DNA of 64,000 bases from positions 1,758,301 to 1,822,300 of the forward strand of contig JAGGNK010000003.1 of assembly GCA_017590115.1 (NCBI GenBank). Reading direction: 5' to 3'. Made by a program: the position numbers and the translations under genes. This DNA is from Montifringilla adamsi (lineage: Eukaryota; Chordata; Aves; Passeriformes; Passeridae). How positions within the stretch are numbered: the first letter of the stretch is position 1; every line of letters starts with the position of its first letter. Below are positions 38,718-51,864 of this stretch, piece after piece. The notes below the pieces were generated by a model. That model was not told the origin of the DNA. It saw nothing but the letters and a program-made list of their open reading frames with translations, and ran no database searches.

Positions 38718-38772
38718 TTAAAATTTTTCTGAATTTTAAGAAGAAGTCGTAGCTGACCTCTTTGGATGAATC
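38718..38772 (-). CDS. Candidate internal coding exon, unidentified gene
   Basis: A 55-base minus-strand segment lies between a strong acceptor (ctgttttcttgttacag) and a GTAAGA donor. With two bases completing the codon left open by 56733-56861 it reads R-FIQRGQLRLLLKIQKNF, then leaves AA, which the first base of 14754-14874 turns into Lys. The peptide is basic and amphipathic, in contrast to the acidic tail that follows. A second reading is possible: in another frame it can be joined through a 34-base segment at 16244-16277 to the same terminal exon, but that frame cannot be joined to 56733-56861. Short exons like this arise easily by chance, and the phase agreement on both sides is the main support. 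Confidence 0.5.
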
Positions 38773-39261
38773 CTGTAACAAGAAAACAGTTTTTAAAAAT
38801 CCCTTTGTTTTCCTTAGGACACAGAAAATAAAATTATAAGAGTATTTTCAACAATGGCCAACAACGGCTTATACTCTAGTTTAAAAAAAGCCACATATTT
38901 AAGACCTCCGTTAGGGGATCAAGTTTCGCTAACCGAGCACTTGGAACTATTAAGGGGGAAATCATTGTGTAAATGATGCACTTAATTGATACTTGGGATA
39001 TTGGATTATTTTGTTTTTGAAGGTAGCAATTAGGTGATTGATATGTCTGTATTATAGAATCACAAAATATTTAGTATTTTTGTTAGAAGAGTGGTGCCAG
39101 CCTACAACCCATCAGACATCAAGTGCCACGGAAGCAGAGCATGGAATGGATGCTAGCTTAGCAAAAGCACTCAGTCTATAAGAGATCCCAGCCCTTTCAA
39201 CATCTAACATACAATACATCAGGGTCATGACTCTCATCCACAGTAAACCATGTTAACTACC
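38773..39261. other. No gene seen
   Basis: Short AT-rich stretch. The 39055-39075 sequence tagaatcacaaaat resembles only the very end of a CR1 tail and is not called. Confidence 0.45.
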
Positions 39262-39600
39262 TGTCATGGGTTGGGAATGATATTCCCCAATATTAATAAC
39301 AGAGTGCAAAGGACAGGCAAATGATTAACATGGGAGTATTCATCACGTAAAACCAACACTTGCTTCACTGCACCACCCGACTGGCGTTTTCCTGCCACCC
39401 CTGCACATGATGTGAGGTGGAACAGAATAATCACAGGGTCCTGGCCATGCTCCTTCTGGCTCCTCCTAGCAGCTGCAAAAAGAACCCTGTTCTGGCTAGA
39501 ATCCACAGAACAGTCACAGCAAAGTGTGAATTGCCCACGGAACTGTGCTCCTTGGAGGGATGAGACTCTCATACTTTGCAGGAAAAGCTGAACATGTGTA
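39262..39600 (-). mobile_element. Possible solo LTR, minus orientation
   Basis: On the plus strand it begins tgtcatgggttgg, so on the minus strand it ends CCCATGACA, a terminus found in songbird LTRs. Base composition is richer in GC than its flanks. The other end and the target duplication are not identified, and no poly(A) signal is clear, so this is tentative. Confidence 0.35.
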
Positions 39601-42600
39601 GACTAAAGACTCAACAATAAGAAGACATGCTAAAAGAAACTAAAGTGAACAATTTCTTTACATTTCACTAGAATTAGGTGTGGTTGGGTGTGTTAATGAA
39701 ATAAATGAAGAAATTATATATAAAACCATATTACAAAAGGTAATTGTTTTCTTTATCTGTTAAGACTGTACAGATATGTAGTCTGTTGCATAATTGGGGA
39801 TAAAAACTGAGCCAAAAATTACATTAAAGATTGAGACAGATATTATGTGGAGAGGTATTTTCAAATATGTATCAACTCAACAATTTCAGTAATTTAAAGT
39901 TTGCAGCTAGGGAGAAACACCTAGACGAAAGAGATATTAAAGAGAAACTAAATCCTTTGCCTATTTTTACAAACACTCTTTGAACAGCCTGACCAGAATA
40001 TTCAGTGTCCTCGTTTCAGTTCATCCTACAAAAGACTAACTCATTTACAAGTGCTTTCCCCTCTCATCTGCTATGACAATGCTGCAGTATAAACAAACAT
40101 ATAAAAACTCTTGCAAAGATTGAAAAAGCTTCTTACACGTTCTAAAGTCAGATATGTGAGAAATGACTGCTCACTTTGAAATTTTAGAAAGTTTATAAAA
40201 CCTTAACAAACACAACGAAGGACTGAATAAGGAAAAAGGACAATGCTGGGAGCACGGAACTAAACTGCCATGTGCTCACCTACAAAATGGCTGCTCCACC
40301 TTTTCTACCCCTGGTGCTCCATCAGGTAACCCTAACCCTCCAAAAGTCTGTCACCCAGCTCTTCTTTGCCATCCACTGGTGGAGACTGCATTCTTGCAAC
40401 TTGACTGGAGGTCAGGTGTTGCCATGCTGTGCCTCCTAGCAACAAGGTTTTACATTCCCAAATGCCCCATGGAAGGGGCACATGGACCCACTTTCTCTCC
40501 ACCTGCCCTGGATAGCCCGGATTCCTTTCCTTCAGAAGGAATATGCTGTCTGGCAGCAACAGCACAGAGTGGGGAAAGGGGACTGTGGGGAGAACAGAGG
40601 ACGTCTAAACAACAAACTACAATAACATAACCATACATCAACAAAACTTCTCTTAACATACACAAATTTATCCCCTAATTGTGAAAGCCAATTATCAGAT
40701 TACCTATCTATAAAAGGTATGTAAAAATTTTGAAAATATTGGCACTAACAGAAACCATTAATTTTAACAATTAAGTTATACTTAGTTTTTTCTTTTTGGG
40801 TGCAGAAGAGAGATAAATCTCTTATTTCTATATTTTTTTTCTACTAAGCATTCAATGAATGACTTTATATCTAACTTACCACACACTTTAAAGCTTCTAT
40901 TGTTATAATTATTATGTATTTTCTCTCATGCTTTCCTCTTGCAGGCATTGCTGCCCAGCTGCTTCACAAACACTATGCCAATATTTTAAAAATATTTGAA
41001 GCAATATTTAAAACATTTTAAAATACTTAAAATGTTTTAGAAAATATTTAGCCAACATATTTTGAGAGGAACAGACATTATCCTATTTAATGTAATACCA
41101 AACTGGAACAAACTTGACTTCCTAGTTTGAGACACCTTTATCACATTATTGCAGAATACTTGGCACCACACAATGGTTTCCTTTCTGAAAGAACATCTCA
41201 CAGTGATTTAATCTACTGATGAATGCTCATGTCTGTTCCAAGCAATATATCATCATCTCTGTTTCCAGTAGCCTGATCTGCACACTGCACAAACTCTGCC
41301 CCAAAAGTTGGCAAGAGTGGAAGAATTCAGCACACCATTCGAGTGCTAGGATACCACCTCTTTCTGCAGCAGCTTGCCCCTTCACACATTCCAGCCTCAG
41401 AGCCAAGAAGCAGAGGTTATTCATACAACAGCTCGGTTCATTGTACAATCTCAGTCCAGCAACAGCACAAACCATGCTCTTCACAGAGTGAAGGTATAAT
41501 TATATGAAAAGAAAGTACTGAATCCTGTAATTACAGCTCTTCCATGCTGTATGCAGAAAATGCTCATGTGTCAGGGTATCAGCTCTGCAGTACTCTGTAC
41601 AGACTATGTATCTGAGGATAATACATTTTTCTTACAAGCATACAAATCAAATATCTAATTAAATATTTGGGTGAGCATTTAACTTTATATGGTAATCAGA
41701 TATACCTGATTTGGAATTTTACAGCTTCATATAGCAGAATTTTCTAAAAATTACCCAGTACAATAATTCTTCTGTCTCCTGACATAACGAGCCAAAATGT
41801 TAAATGTTCTCTTCCTGTTATACTTTCATAATACCTGCTATCAGAAACATAATAGGAGGACCTTACTGTGCATACATTATTTTCTTTTGATTAAACAGGT
41901 GCACTAGAATTTAAATAATTTAAAATCACAATTAAATGCCCCATTTTTCATTGCCTTTTTTTATAAACACATTTTGGCAATTAAATTCTGAAAGGAAAAT
42001 TTTTTTCCTCCTTTTTGAAAGTAAGATTTCTAAATAATGAGAATGGTCAGACTTACTCAATCTGGAAAGCTGGAAAACCTTACCTAGACTGATCTGGTTG
42101 TATTGTTCATAAAGGGAATGACTCTTCCACATTATCCATAGTTTTACTTTAGTCCTTCACAGTATTTTTGACTTGCTTAAAGTTGCTCATAATTTATACA
42201 CTTCTAGATCAAATAAAAATGAGGGTTCTAAAAAACTCAGGAGAAAGATTAATACCCACATTATAAAGAAAGGGTTTTTTATTACAAAAGAGGAGGGGGG
42301 AATTAGTAAAGCATGGGTAAACACTTTTGTGGTAAGAAGTTGCTACAGTAGATCAGATATATTTTAAACAATTTAACATGAACTCAACCCAATAGCCTGT
42401 ATGCCCAGAAATTACTGCAGAACTTAGAAATTCTAAACTGTGTTCTAGAAAGCCTACTTTTTGTAGTTACATGCTCCACATCATTTTCTCACAGGTTCAA
42501 AGTAAAGCCTTTTGGAAACATCTGGAAGGGTAATACAAAAAAAAATCAACAGAAGGCCAACATTTTTAGCAGTCCATCCACAAAAAGTGGGAGCACTCTC

Positions 42601-42820
42601 ACATTCAGATAACACATACTGGCTCTGGAGTGAGCTAACACAACTAATGGTCAGATATTGAGTTCATAGGTATGCAGGGTTTAAACACTTGAACAACCTG
42701 TGACTGGCTTTGTAGTGCTCTGACTCGTGCTACAAAAGAATAAGAAGCTAAAAATGAAATAGCCACTATTGAAGATGTTCATATGATAAACTATCGTGCG
42801 ACCCGCCCACGTGCACCCAG
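39601..42820. other. No gene seen; intron-like
   Basis: A moderately GC-rich block at 40330-40580 has open frames on both strands without splice pairs and may be an unrecognised repeat. An AT-rich hairpin is listed separately. A donor CTAG|GTAAGG on the minus strand near 42080 lacks an acceptor. Confidence 0.4.
41003..41048. repeat. AT-rich imperfect palindrome
   Basis: A perfect 11-bp stem (41010-41020 with 41028-41038) around a 7-base loop, with a further 7-bp outer match after a short bulge. It is probably chance in AT-rich DNA. Confidence 0.7.
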
Positions 42821-43141
42821 TGTCGGGGTCAATTATTACGGAAGGGGCATCAGGGACAGACAAAGGTGATACAGAGACTCCATCATCAGAAGGCATGAAA
42901 AAACACTATTTAGAAATCTACAATTCTTATATAAACAATGGTGGACCTAAGACCTGACTGGCCTTTAGGAATCTTCTCTTGCACTATTGGTGAACTATGA
43001 ATAGCGCACTCTGGAGAACCATATCTATAAACAATGGTTAGAGAAAGAGAGATAATAATTGTTTGAATTCTTCTAAGTTTCTCACAGCTTCTAAAATCCT
43101 GGGAGAACTATGTTCTGTTCAGACGATATGTAATTACCACA
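42821..43141 (-). mobile_element. LTR, ERVK-like, minus orientation
   Basis: On the minus strand the element starts TGTGGTAATTAC and has a TATATAAGAATTG promoter-like element near 42925. It ends CCCCGACA at 42821, as ERVK-type LTRs do. Just beyond the right end on the minus strand is a GC-rich stretch (tgggtgcacgtgggcgggtc) that could be a degraded primer-binding site and leader, so this may be a 5' LTR with internal remnant rather than a solo LTR. Target duplications were not found. Confidence 0.55.
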
Positions 43142-44988
43142 ATAATATTTTTGCAATTGTTTTAGTTAATGATAAATACCTTACATTTTTATCAGAAAAA
43201 TCATTATCCACCCCCACCAAAGAATAATTTTGGCTTTAAAGTTTAGAGAAAAGCCATCATCTCAGCTTCTTCAACAGCAAATGCTACTATTTCTGGGTGC
43301 CTGTCTCTACATGCCACAAGTTTCATTCACCTATCTGCCTTTGGGTACCAGTCACTACTACCTTTTTCTAAAAGTAGTTAGCGAACAAAAACCAAAAACA
43401 AGATTAAATTGGAAAAAGCCTTTGTTCTGACAACAAAACAAAGTATTGGTGGGTTTTGTAGAACTGGCATGACAATTATAAGAAGGATAAATATCCATGA
43501 AAACTTTTGTTCCCACAACTGGACGTCAATTACACATTACAGGGTAGTAGGTGATGAACATATGTCAGCAAAACTCATTGGAAAGGAAGTAACACAGGTT
43601 ATATAGGCATACAATAAAGATCTCGAGAATGGCACTTACAGAGACACCAAAAATCATCAATTCACTGTAACATTTAAGTCTTTTGTAAAAAAATTCAAGA
43701 TTTTTTCCCATAAATACATGCAAGCATGTGTTTATGGGAAAAAACCTCCCTATATTATAAGTAGTTGAAAGAAATAAATTACAAGGATTTATTCTTGTAG
43801 TATTCAGGTGATTTTCAAATAAATAAGAGTTCTTGAAAACAGTACACAATCTTAAGCTATTCTGCCATCAGAATTTTCCTAAGTATGATTTTAAAAACAA
43901 ACTGTTGAATTATTCTTTTCCACATAATGAAATTTAATGCTGCATGGAAGCCAAATCCCTTACACCCAAAACTGAAGGCAACCATGTTGCTTATGTATAC
44001 ATCTCTATACATGTACTACAAACATACATTTGAAAAAACACCATAAAACATTTACTTGTAAAAAATACCTTGGGTTTAAAAAAGATCAATCTTTTTTTAT
44101 GATTTGAAAAGGTAACTATAGTGTTCTCAGTAGTTCTGAGCAAAAGCTCAGATATTAAAACAAGACTTAGTCACAAATCTCTTTTAAAGGATAAAGCTAC
44201 CTTCTTTAATTATTACACTAAGGATTTTGTAATTCAACAATATAGTTCTACTAATAATTCTGTCTAGAAGAAATTTGCATGTTTGAAATTAGAGACATTT
44301 TAAAATACCACAGTTAAATCCTGACTGTAAGAGAAAGTTCTTTTTTATATTTATTTCAGCTTCTAGCAGGTGGCCTTATTTTTTCAATAGTCACTAACTC
44401 CATGTATCTCATTTGAAGCAGCTATGTCCAACCTATAATTATTTTCTTCTAAGTAGAATAATTCATGGTTAATTATTCAAAATGATTCTTCTTCAAAATC
44501 AAAGCCACTTCTTGCCAGGGCACTTTTAAAATGCATATTATAAATAAAATATTCCTCAATGCAAATTTTTGCAAGAAGAGAGTGTCTATTTTGCCTTCCT
44601 AAAATAGCATTAAAATCTTTGTATAGAAGTAAGGACTTTGAGAATACCAAAATCATAGACAAAATTATTTGCTGCTGTGTAGGTACACATTTCACATGCA
44701 CATCATCCTGCATAGAATCCGTGTCTTAAATGGTAGTGACCAGACTAGAGTGTTTTTCTGGGTGTAAGATGACTCCAACAGTAATGAGGAATATCCTCAG
44801 ACCTTAAAAGCACTGCAAGAACCTAGATCTTCATAACGTAAGATGTGAACAAATCTCATTCAACCACAGTTTTGCTTATTCATAGTTAATGTAAACTTTA
44901 TTTGATATAATACAGCCACCTTACATGACTCAGGCTCCAGAGAGATGAAGCCCTGAAATTCATATATGGTGGTTATAATAAATATGGA
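43142..44988. other. No gene seen apart from the palindrome
   Basis: AT-rich sequence. Open frames at 43230-43606 are not bounded by good splice sites. Confidence 0.45.
43701..43744. repeat. Long near-perfect palindrome
   Basis: Two 21-base arms (43701-43721 and 43724-43744) are inverted copies with one mismatch, which would be a G:T pair in RNA, separated by two bases. The centre is acatgcaagcatgt. Such a structure can extrude as a cruciform or cause polymerase slippage. It has too small a loop for a microRNA precursor and no transposon ends or target duplication are visible. Confidence 0.95.
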
Positions 44989-45262
44989 CAGAGTTTTTAC
45001 CAAGTGAAAGGACAAGAAGTAATAGCTTCAAACTGAAAATGGATAGATTTAGATTAGATAATAGGAAGAAATTCTTTACTGGGAGGACAGTGAGACACAG
45101 GAACAGGGTGCTCAGAGAAGCTGCGTAGGCTTTATCCCTGGAAAAGCTCAAGCTCTCTGACCAACCTGGTCTTGTACAAGGTGCCTCTGCCTATGGCAGG
45201 GGGCTGGAACTAGACGGTCTTTACAGTTCCTTCTGACATGGAATTCTACAATTCCATGATCC
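44989..45262 (+). mobile_element. CR1 LINE 3' end fragment
   Basis: Sense-strand CR1: the end of ORF2 and 3' untranslated region, with gaagaaattctttactggg and the tail block ggggctggaactagacggtc, ending near gattctac-like sequence at 45250. It is 5' truncated. Confidence 0.88.
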
Positions 45263-45689
45263 TTTGCATTTTGAAGTGCTGCTGGAAAGTCTGAATAGTT
45301 ACTCACTGTCTCCATAAGGATTCTTTTCTGAACGTGTTTAAGAATTAATTGGTGTCTGCACTGAAATTATTCCTTCATTTGGCTGTACCAGTTGGTGAGT
45401 GCTGCTCTTCCTCTTCACTTGAGGTATGATATGAATACTTCAATTTTTCATGGCTAAGTCCATAAGATAAATTTCATTAAAACTAGCCAAGAATTTCAGG
45501 AGCTCTGTCCTGCAGGTTTCAGTAATTATGATTGGCTGAATTTTACTGTTTGCCAGTGCATAGTCATCTCTAATTTTAGAAGGATTTCACCACTTATATT
45601 AAGAGATAAAATTAGGTACCAATTTAATAACCTTGCTCTGAAAGCCAATTGCATGCTACATCCCTGCAAATTACATTTGGACTGTGTAA

Positions 45690-47520
45690 GGCAAAACAGT
45701 GTAATCTGCATGACCAGAGATTTGACACCAGTGGTCATAGTGAAATATTCTGGGATGAGTCTTGTGGACTGCAGTGCCTTGATGGATGTTTCCAGGCTCT
45801 TCAGAAGGAATATGCAGGGCAGAAAGAGTCACACTGTAAGTAATAGAAGGGTTAGAATGTATGGAGCTCTTGGTTCCAATGGCACAAGTGACAGTCTCGG
45901 TAAGAATCAAGGGGCAAACAAATAATGATGATGTCATCATGGGAATCTACTATAGACATCCCAGGCAGGACAATAACACTGACAAACACTTTGAGGAATT
46001 AAGGGACACTTCCAAGCCAACTGCCCTTGGGGGTCTTATGGGGGACTTGAAGTCCTTACTGGGGGACTTCAACTTGCCAAAATTAACTGGGAGCATCACA
46101 TTAACTGGGAGCTGGTACAACCCAAGCCAAAAGATTCTTAAGGAACCTGGATGACAACTTTATGGAACAGGTCCTAAGGGACCTGACTCAGGAAGGTGCC
46201 CTCCTTGACCTACTGCTCATCCAAAGAGAGACTCTCATAAGCAATGTGGAGATTAGCAGCTGTCTTGGCCACAGTGACCACGAGGTGATTGAGTTTAAAA
46301 TTTCAGTTGAGAGGAGAAAACATGCTAGGAATACCTCAGCTCTGGACATGAGGAGAGCAGACATCAGGCTGCTCAAGATACAAATGAGTAAAGTGCCCTG
46401 GGAAAATTCTTTTGCAGATGCTGGGGTCCATCATTGCATTTTTTAAACATCACCTCCGAAGGGCACAGGGGCAGCAATTCACAGACGCTGGAATTCAGCC
46501 AGGTAGAGCAGAAGGCTGGCTTGGCCGAACAGGAATTTTCTCTTGAAAATAAGGCAAAAAAGCAAGTAGAAGCAAGGTCAGATGACACAGGAGGAATACA
46601 GAGATGCTGCTGCCACTGTAGGGAGAACATTTGTGTGACCAAAACTCAACTGGAGTTGAAGCTTGCCAAAACCATGAGGGACAATAAAAAGAGTTTTTTC
46701 AAATATATGACAACATTGGCCCATTACAGGATGAGGATGGTCACCTCACAAAGAGGGGTAAGGGTAAGGCAGAGGTGTTTAATGCATTCTTCGGCATCTG
46801 TCTTCAACATGGATGATGGACCAAGTAGGTCTCAGTGCCCTGAGGTGGAGGACCATGACTGTGGGAATTATCAACTCCCAGCTGACACTGAAAGTGTGGG
46901 ATCTACTGCTCCACCTACAAATCTAAATTCCTACTAATCTGGATCCTTACAAATCCATGGGACCTGATAGGATTCAGCCAAGAATCCTCAGAGCTAGCTG
47001 ATTTCATAGGAAAACCTCTTTTGATGATTTTTGGGTGGTTTTAGGAATTCAAGAGATATGTCTCAGCTGACTAGAATCTGGTGAATGTTGTCCTGATTTC
47101 CAAGAAGGGCAACAAGGACCCCAGAAACTACAGACCTGTCAGTCTCACTTCAGTGCCTGGTAAAGTTACGGAAAAAATTATTCAGGAAGGTATTGCAAAA
47201 CACCTGAAAGACAAGTAATTGGTCAGCATAGCTTCATGAGAGGAAAAGTCCTGCTTATGAAACCTGACTTCCTCTTATGACAAGGTAACCCACCTAGCTG
47301 ATCAAGGGAAGCCAGCGGATGTAATTGTTTTGGATTTTGGTAAAGCTTTCAATGCTCTCTCATAGTATCCTTATGGATAAAATGTGCAGCACACAGCTGG
47401 ATAAACATATTAGGGGATGGCTCATGGGTGAGGCATTAAGGGTGAATGGTGAATGAAGTGACATCACACTGGTGATCTGTCACCAGTGGGGTTCCACAGG
47501 CCTCCATCTTTATTTATGGC
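45690..47520 (+). mobile_element. CR1 LINE, endonuclease to reverse transcriptase
   Basis: The largest CR1 copy in the window, 1.8 kb in sense orientation. The endonuclease part is read around 45860-46450 (GDFNLPKL and the LGHSDHEVIEFKI block). The linker follows, then the start of the reverse transcriptase around 47080-47370 (RPVSLTSVPGKVTEKII and VIVLDFGKAFNALS). The second palm motif and 3' end are missing, since the copy stops near 47520. The frame is broken at least at 46154 and 46446 and by later stops. A separate CR1 tail lies 0.4 kb to the left, so two insertions are present, or one was rearranged. Confidence 0.9.
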
Positions 47521-48559
47521 TGCACAATAAACTGCAATGATAAGGCACGTATACACATTTTCAAGAAAAACAGATAAGCTCTTGTCCAAGAATTCAAGTA
47601 AACATGTGCTGGTACTTTTTTAAAATGTGTCTGAATTATCATGCATCTAAAATATTACTATGTCCTATAACAGTCTACTGTAGAACAGAATTTACTGTAT
47701 TTTTTCTTTTGAAGCAAACAGAAATTTTTGCTCTTTTGTGGCAAAAATGCAGTTAATTTCATATGGAGACACCAAGTGAACACACTCCAGCACACCTGTT
47801 TTAAACTTCTTGATCCAAGAAGTTATTCCTTGGCCTATTCCAAAACCTACCCAAAAATAATAACAGCAAAACATAAAGAAAGCTGCCTTCAAAAATTACC
47901 ATGCTAGTATCAGTACAAAGTTTTCCTCACAATTATGAAGCACAGATAAAAACCAGGGCTTGTAAGTCCCATATCCTATCTCAGAAGTATTTTTTCATAA
48001 AGATGCACACACAAGTGATGCATGGACCTGCCTTTGAATCTGGCCCTAAATTCGCAGAAAAATTTAACATGTTTTTAGCAGCTTTGTAGAGTAGCTGTAT
48101 GGTACCCAAATAAGGGAATTTGCTTCGTATCTACCACCTTTTTTTGAGAGTTGCAGACCGTCATAGTTTTCCTCCAGTCCCCCAAATGCTTGTCTTAGGC
48201 TTCTTCCAGTGAAAGACTGCCATTAACACAGCTTTTCCACGAAGACAGAGTCATATAAGCAGCATATTTTAAACAAATTCATTTGACTTTTTGTTACTAG
48301 AAATCAAGTACTTTGGGACAAGGAAAAAAATATCACTTTGTAGAGTTTGTTTGCTTTACTCATGGCCCCTCCTTATCTATGTAGCATCTGAAAGCCTTCC
48401 ACTGCTATGCTGTATATGTCACTGCCTCACATTTAACCTGTCTGAGAAACACCTGTCAGCCCTCCCCAGCTGGCTGTCTGGACCCCTCCAGGAGCTCTAG
48501 ACTTGACTAGCCTCCAGAATTCTCTATGATACTTATCAGAATCATGTACTTATTATGAT
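47521..48559. other. No gene seen
   Basis: AT-rich sequence after the CR1 copy. Short unpaired open frames only. Confidence 0.45.
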
Positions 48560-49100
48560 CCAATTATTGAGAGATGCCTCTGCCCAAATTAAGGTGGACA
48601 CAGGATCACATGCCAAAGTCAATAGCATGGATTCTATTTAACGGTAAATGTGAGGTAGAGAAATAGAAAGTAATGGGGGTGGGGGAAGGGGAGGAAGAGG
48701 AAGAGAGAGACAGAGGGAGATCAATCAGAATAGTCACCACTCCATTGATCCAGTAGCATCCCATTGGTCCTTCCTCATCCTGGGCTTCTGAGTGGTGGTA
48801 GTCCCTGGAGTTGCTCTTCTGGGGCTACCACCTTAGCAAGTTCCTGGTACCTACATGGTGTAGATGCTGTTCTTGGAACTTGTGGTGATATGTATATAGT
48901 TTGCCACTGTAGGAATTTTTGCCAGGATGCATTAACTGGGATGCTCATACCAGATTTCACCCCTGCTAGGCCTCAAACTAGCACCTTCCTGCTCCAAATT
49001 AATCTCTTCTGTGCTCAAGCTCCCTTTGTGGTAGCTGTTCTTATGGCAAATTCCTTCTGTGGCCTTTGACAGTGTCTGAGGAAATTGTGATCTTTAAATC
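48560..49100. mobile_element. Possible LTR remnant
   Basis: A region of higher GC with a purine-rich tract at 48655-48721. The sequence resembles, from memory, an antisense songbird LTR, but neither the TG/CA ends nor a target duplication is clear. It could be an ordinary GA-rich repeat region. Confidence 0.3.
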
Positions 49101-50444
49101 TCTTAAAATATTATGACAATAAAATGAAGTAAATTACCTGTTACTAATAAATAAAATAAAAAGGCAATGCCAGACATTTCCAAGGACAGGGCACCAAGAC
49201 TGAAACTCCCAGAACTTCTGCTGTCAGATCTTACTGGATCCTGTCTGTAAACAAAGCTCTGCAACCAAGCACCTGGCCATGTTCAGTACTGCTGGAGACT
49301 AGCAATCATTTTGACTAGTGGGCTAACAAAACCCTGGTGTACAAGAGCTGTTTATTTTCTGGTACACATCATCACACCAGTCTGAAGTAGCATTTCTGTT
49401 TAACAAGACTTCTTTTGCCCTTTACTCCTACTGGTTCACCCAAAATTGTGTCCTAACCAATCTTTCTCCAGTCCAAAATCTCAGCCTACTGTAAGCACAT
49501 ATGACCAGGGATCTTTTAATTTACATTGGCCTCTGATAGTTTTCTACCTTGTCAGAAGGGTCTCTCTCAAAATCATACTCAACTCCAATGCAGAAAGAAG
49601 AAAATCCCTTGAAAATCCCTAAGAAACATAAACCAGAAAAAAAAAATTCTATGTTTTGGTTCTTTTCTACACCCTGATAAAGACTGACAGGAATTTAAAA
49701 ATCCCCAAACTGCCATATATAATACATCTAATTTCCAGAATAAAGCAATTTAGACTCAAAGGGAGAGAAACTTATAGAGAAACTCTTCTATCTTTTATAT
49801 AGAGAAACTGTCTATTTAACATTGTATGCTGTATTATAATGTCTCTCATTGTTCAGGATAGGAAGTCTATCAGTGATAAATAAAAATCCCCTTATTTTTC
49901 TGCTTATTAAGTTTTTTTTGGTCTTGTTTTGTGTTTGTTATCTTGCCTCTTTGTTTTTTGCAAGGAGACTAACCCAGGATTGTTTTGCAATGAAGTCTGA
50001 CAGTACTGACATGAATTGCACCAACAAAACAGCAGCAGAAGCACAGATTTGGGAAGGAGCAGATCCCCCAGTGGTGGTCTCCTTACTAAGAGAAATGTTA
50101 ATAGAATCATATATTCCAGCCTGCAATGAGTTGCTGTATGTTATCAGTACTATCCACAGTAATAAGCCTCATCAGAGTGCTTTCAGTCCTGCTTTTTGCT
50201 GCTTATTGTCAAGAACACTGATCTATAGGTTTGGTAGTCAATGGTCGTCAGGAAGGCAACACAGATAATTTCTCAACCAGTCCTTTTTTGCTATCAGATA
50301 ATCATTACTTCTTACGCTCTTTCATATCCACAGATAAAAATGTTATTCTGTGTTTTCAGCTACCTGAAAATATCTTTCCAAGGATGTTTTATAAGGCTTA
50401 GAATAGTAATTTGAAAAAAGACAAATGCATACTGATGAAATTGA
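49101..50444. other. No gene seen
   Basis: Open frame 49849-50268 on the plus strand (139 codons) is the longest here, but it lacks a recognisable domain and splice-site pair. It is recorded as unassigned. Confidence 0.4.
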
Positions 50445-50605
50445 ATCAGTAAGGCTGGAAAAAATCTCTAAAATCATCAAGTCCAACCATTAGTCCAGGT
50501 CCACTACGTGCACCATTAAACGAAGTCCCCAGGTGACACACCCTTTTGAACATTTTCATCGATGGTATTACCACTGTTTCCCCAGGCAGCATGTTCCTTT
50601 GCTGC
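50445..50605 (-). mobile_element. CR1-like LINE 3' fragment
   Basis: The stretch ggctggaaaaaatctctaaaatcatcaag followed by tccaaccatt is the antisense of a CR1 tail, then the region with ccctttgaac-like sequence. It is diverged. Confidence 0.65.
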
Positions 50606-51091
50606 TATTCTGTATTACAGAGTTTGGTAAAGGAGTTTAGCAGTGAAACGGAAAAATCGTGGCAAAAGATTTTGGTTACAAACCAAGAAAAAAACACAGA
50701 CACCTGAAAGGGAGTGGACACAAGATTATCTCTTGCAGAGTGTAATGAACCATACTCCATGTTTAGAGATGGTAGACTACAAGAACAGTATTTTAGTGCG
50801 TGATGGAGCCTAAAACTGCACCTAACAAGACTTTATATGCAAAACAGGGGAGAGATTCATGTATGGCAAGCAGGGCGACCAGCACATCACAGCTGAAATG
50901 CAAAGAGTAGCTTATTTCATTACCCTGCCGACAACACTGGGCAGCAGAGGAACACAAGAACACGGTCTCTGCTAGGCTTAGTTCATCCTAGCAAGCAGCA
51001 GAGAGGCCTGCTGTCTGCCCCAATAAATCAAAGAGCTTCACGCGTGCGCAGTTATCACAAGGCTGTGCTTTTATGATCTCTGAGCTTTTGA

Positions 51092-51111
51092 TCTCTCTCT
51101 CTCTCTCTCTC
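51092..51111 (+). repeat. TC dinucleotide repeat
   Basis: Ten uninterrupted TC units. Confidence 0.95.
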
Positions 51112-51864
51112 CCAGGAGGAGGCTCAAGCATGTCTGTAAACGTGCATTATCTCTACATAGGAATTATACTTCTCAAAAAAGGCAGAGAATGAACAACATC
51201 AGGCATAAAAAATGGACTTTTTCCCCCAGGTATTCTTAGCATTCCCAGCTGCAAGGCCACTTAAGTGAATTTACTATCCTCCTTGTCACTGTTCTGCTTT
51301 TAACACTTTCCCCCCTGCAATTAACATAACAGATTATGACACAGGCATATATATCACAAAACATGTATCTTATAAGTATACTCAATATCTTCTAGGACCT
51401 CCCTTCATAGTAATTTAAGATTATTTTGCTGCATATAACATTTCAGTCCTGCTGAAATGACCACCACGTCATTGTAGCAAAGCACAAATGGTGTCTGTAG
51501 CACCATTTGCTACAACAATCCTGGACGGCATGTCCAAATTTTATAAGCAACCATAACAACCATCCCTAAATTCATATTTAAATCTACCAAATCAATTAGT
51601 AATTGGCTGCTAGCAGTTGGGGTAATAAGTTTCCACTAGAAAAGCTCATGAATAAGGAAATCCCACATTGACTTTGCAACACAGCAGCTTCTGGAAAATC
51701 CCTTCACACACTTCACCAAAATGGTCTTCATCTACCTCATATTCCATAGGCAACGGTAATCCCACAAGTCCAAAATTATTGCTTGTCCTTGCTTAGCTGA
51801 ATGAATCCAGAAGCTGTGGCTCATCAAGTAAATTTCCTCCACATTTCTTCCCACTCTCACTTAG

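Noticed and set aside
40320..40345. ccctaaccct, telomere-like
   Set aside because: Fewer than two repeat units, so not an interstitial telomere.
45526..46937. Several open frames of 60-167 codons
   Set aside because: Those on the plus strand are parts of the CR1 copy. The others are antisense shadows.
49849..50268. 139-codon plus-strand open frame
   Set aside because: No recognisable domain, no paired splice sites, and a Phe/Leu/Val-rich start from T-rich DNA.
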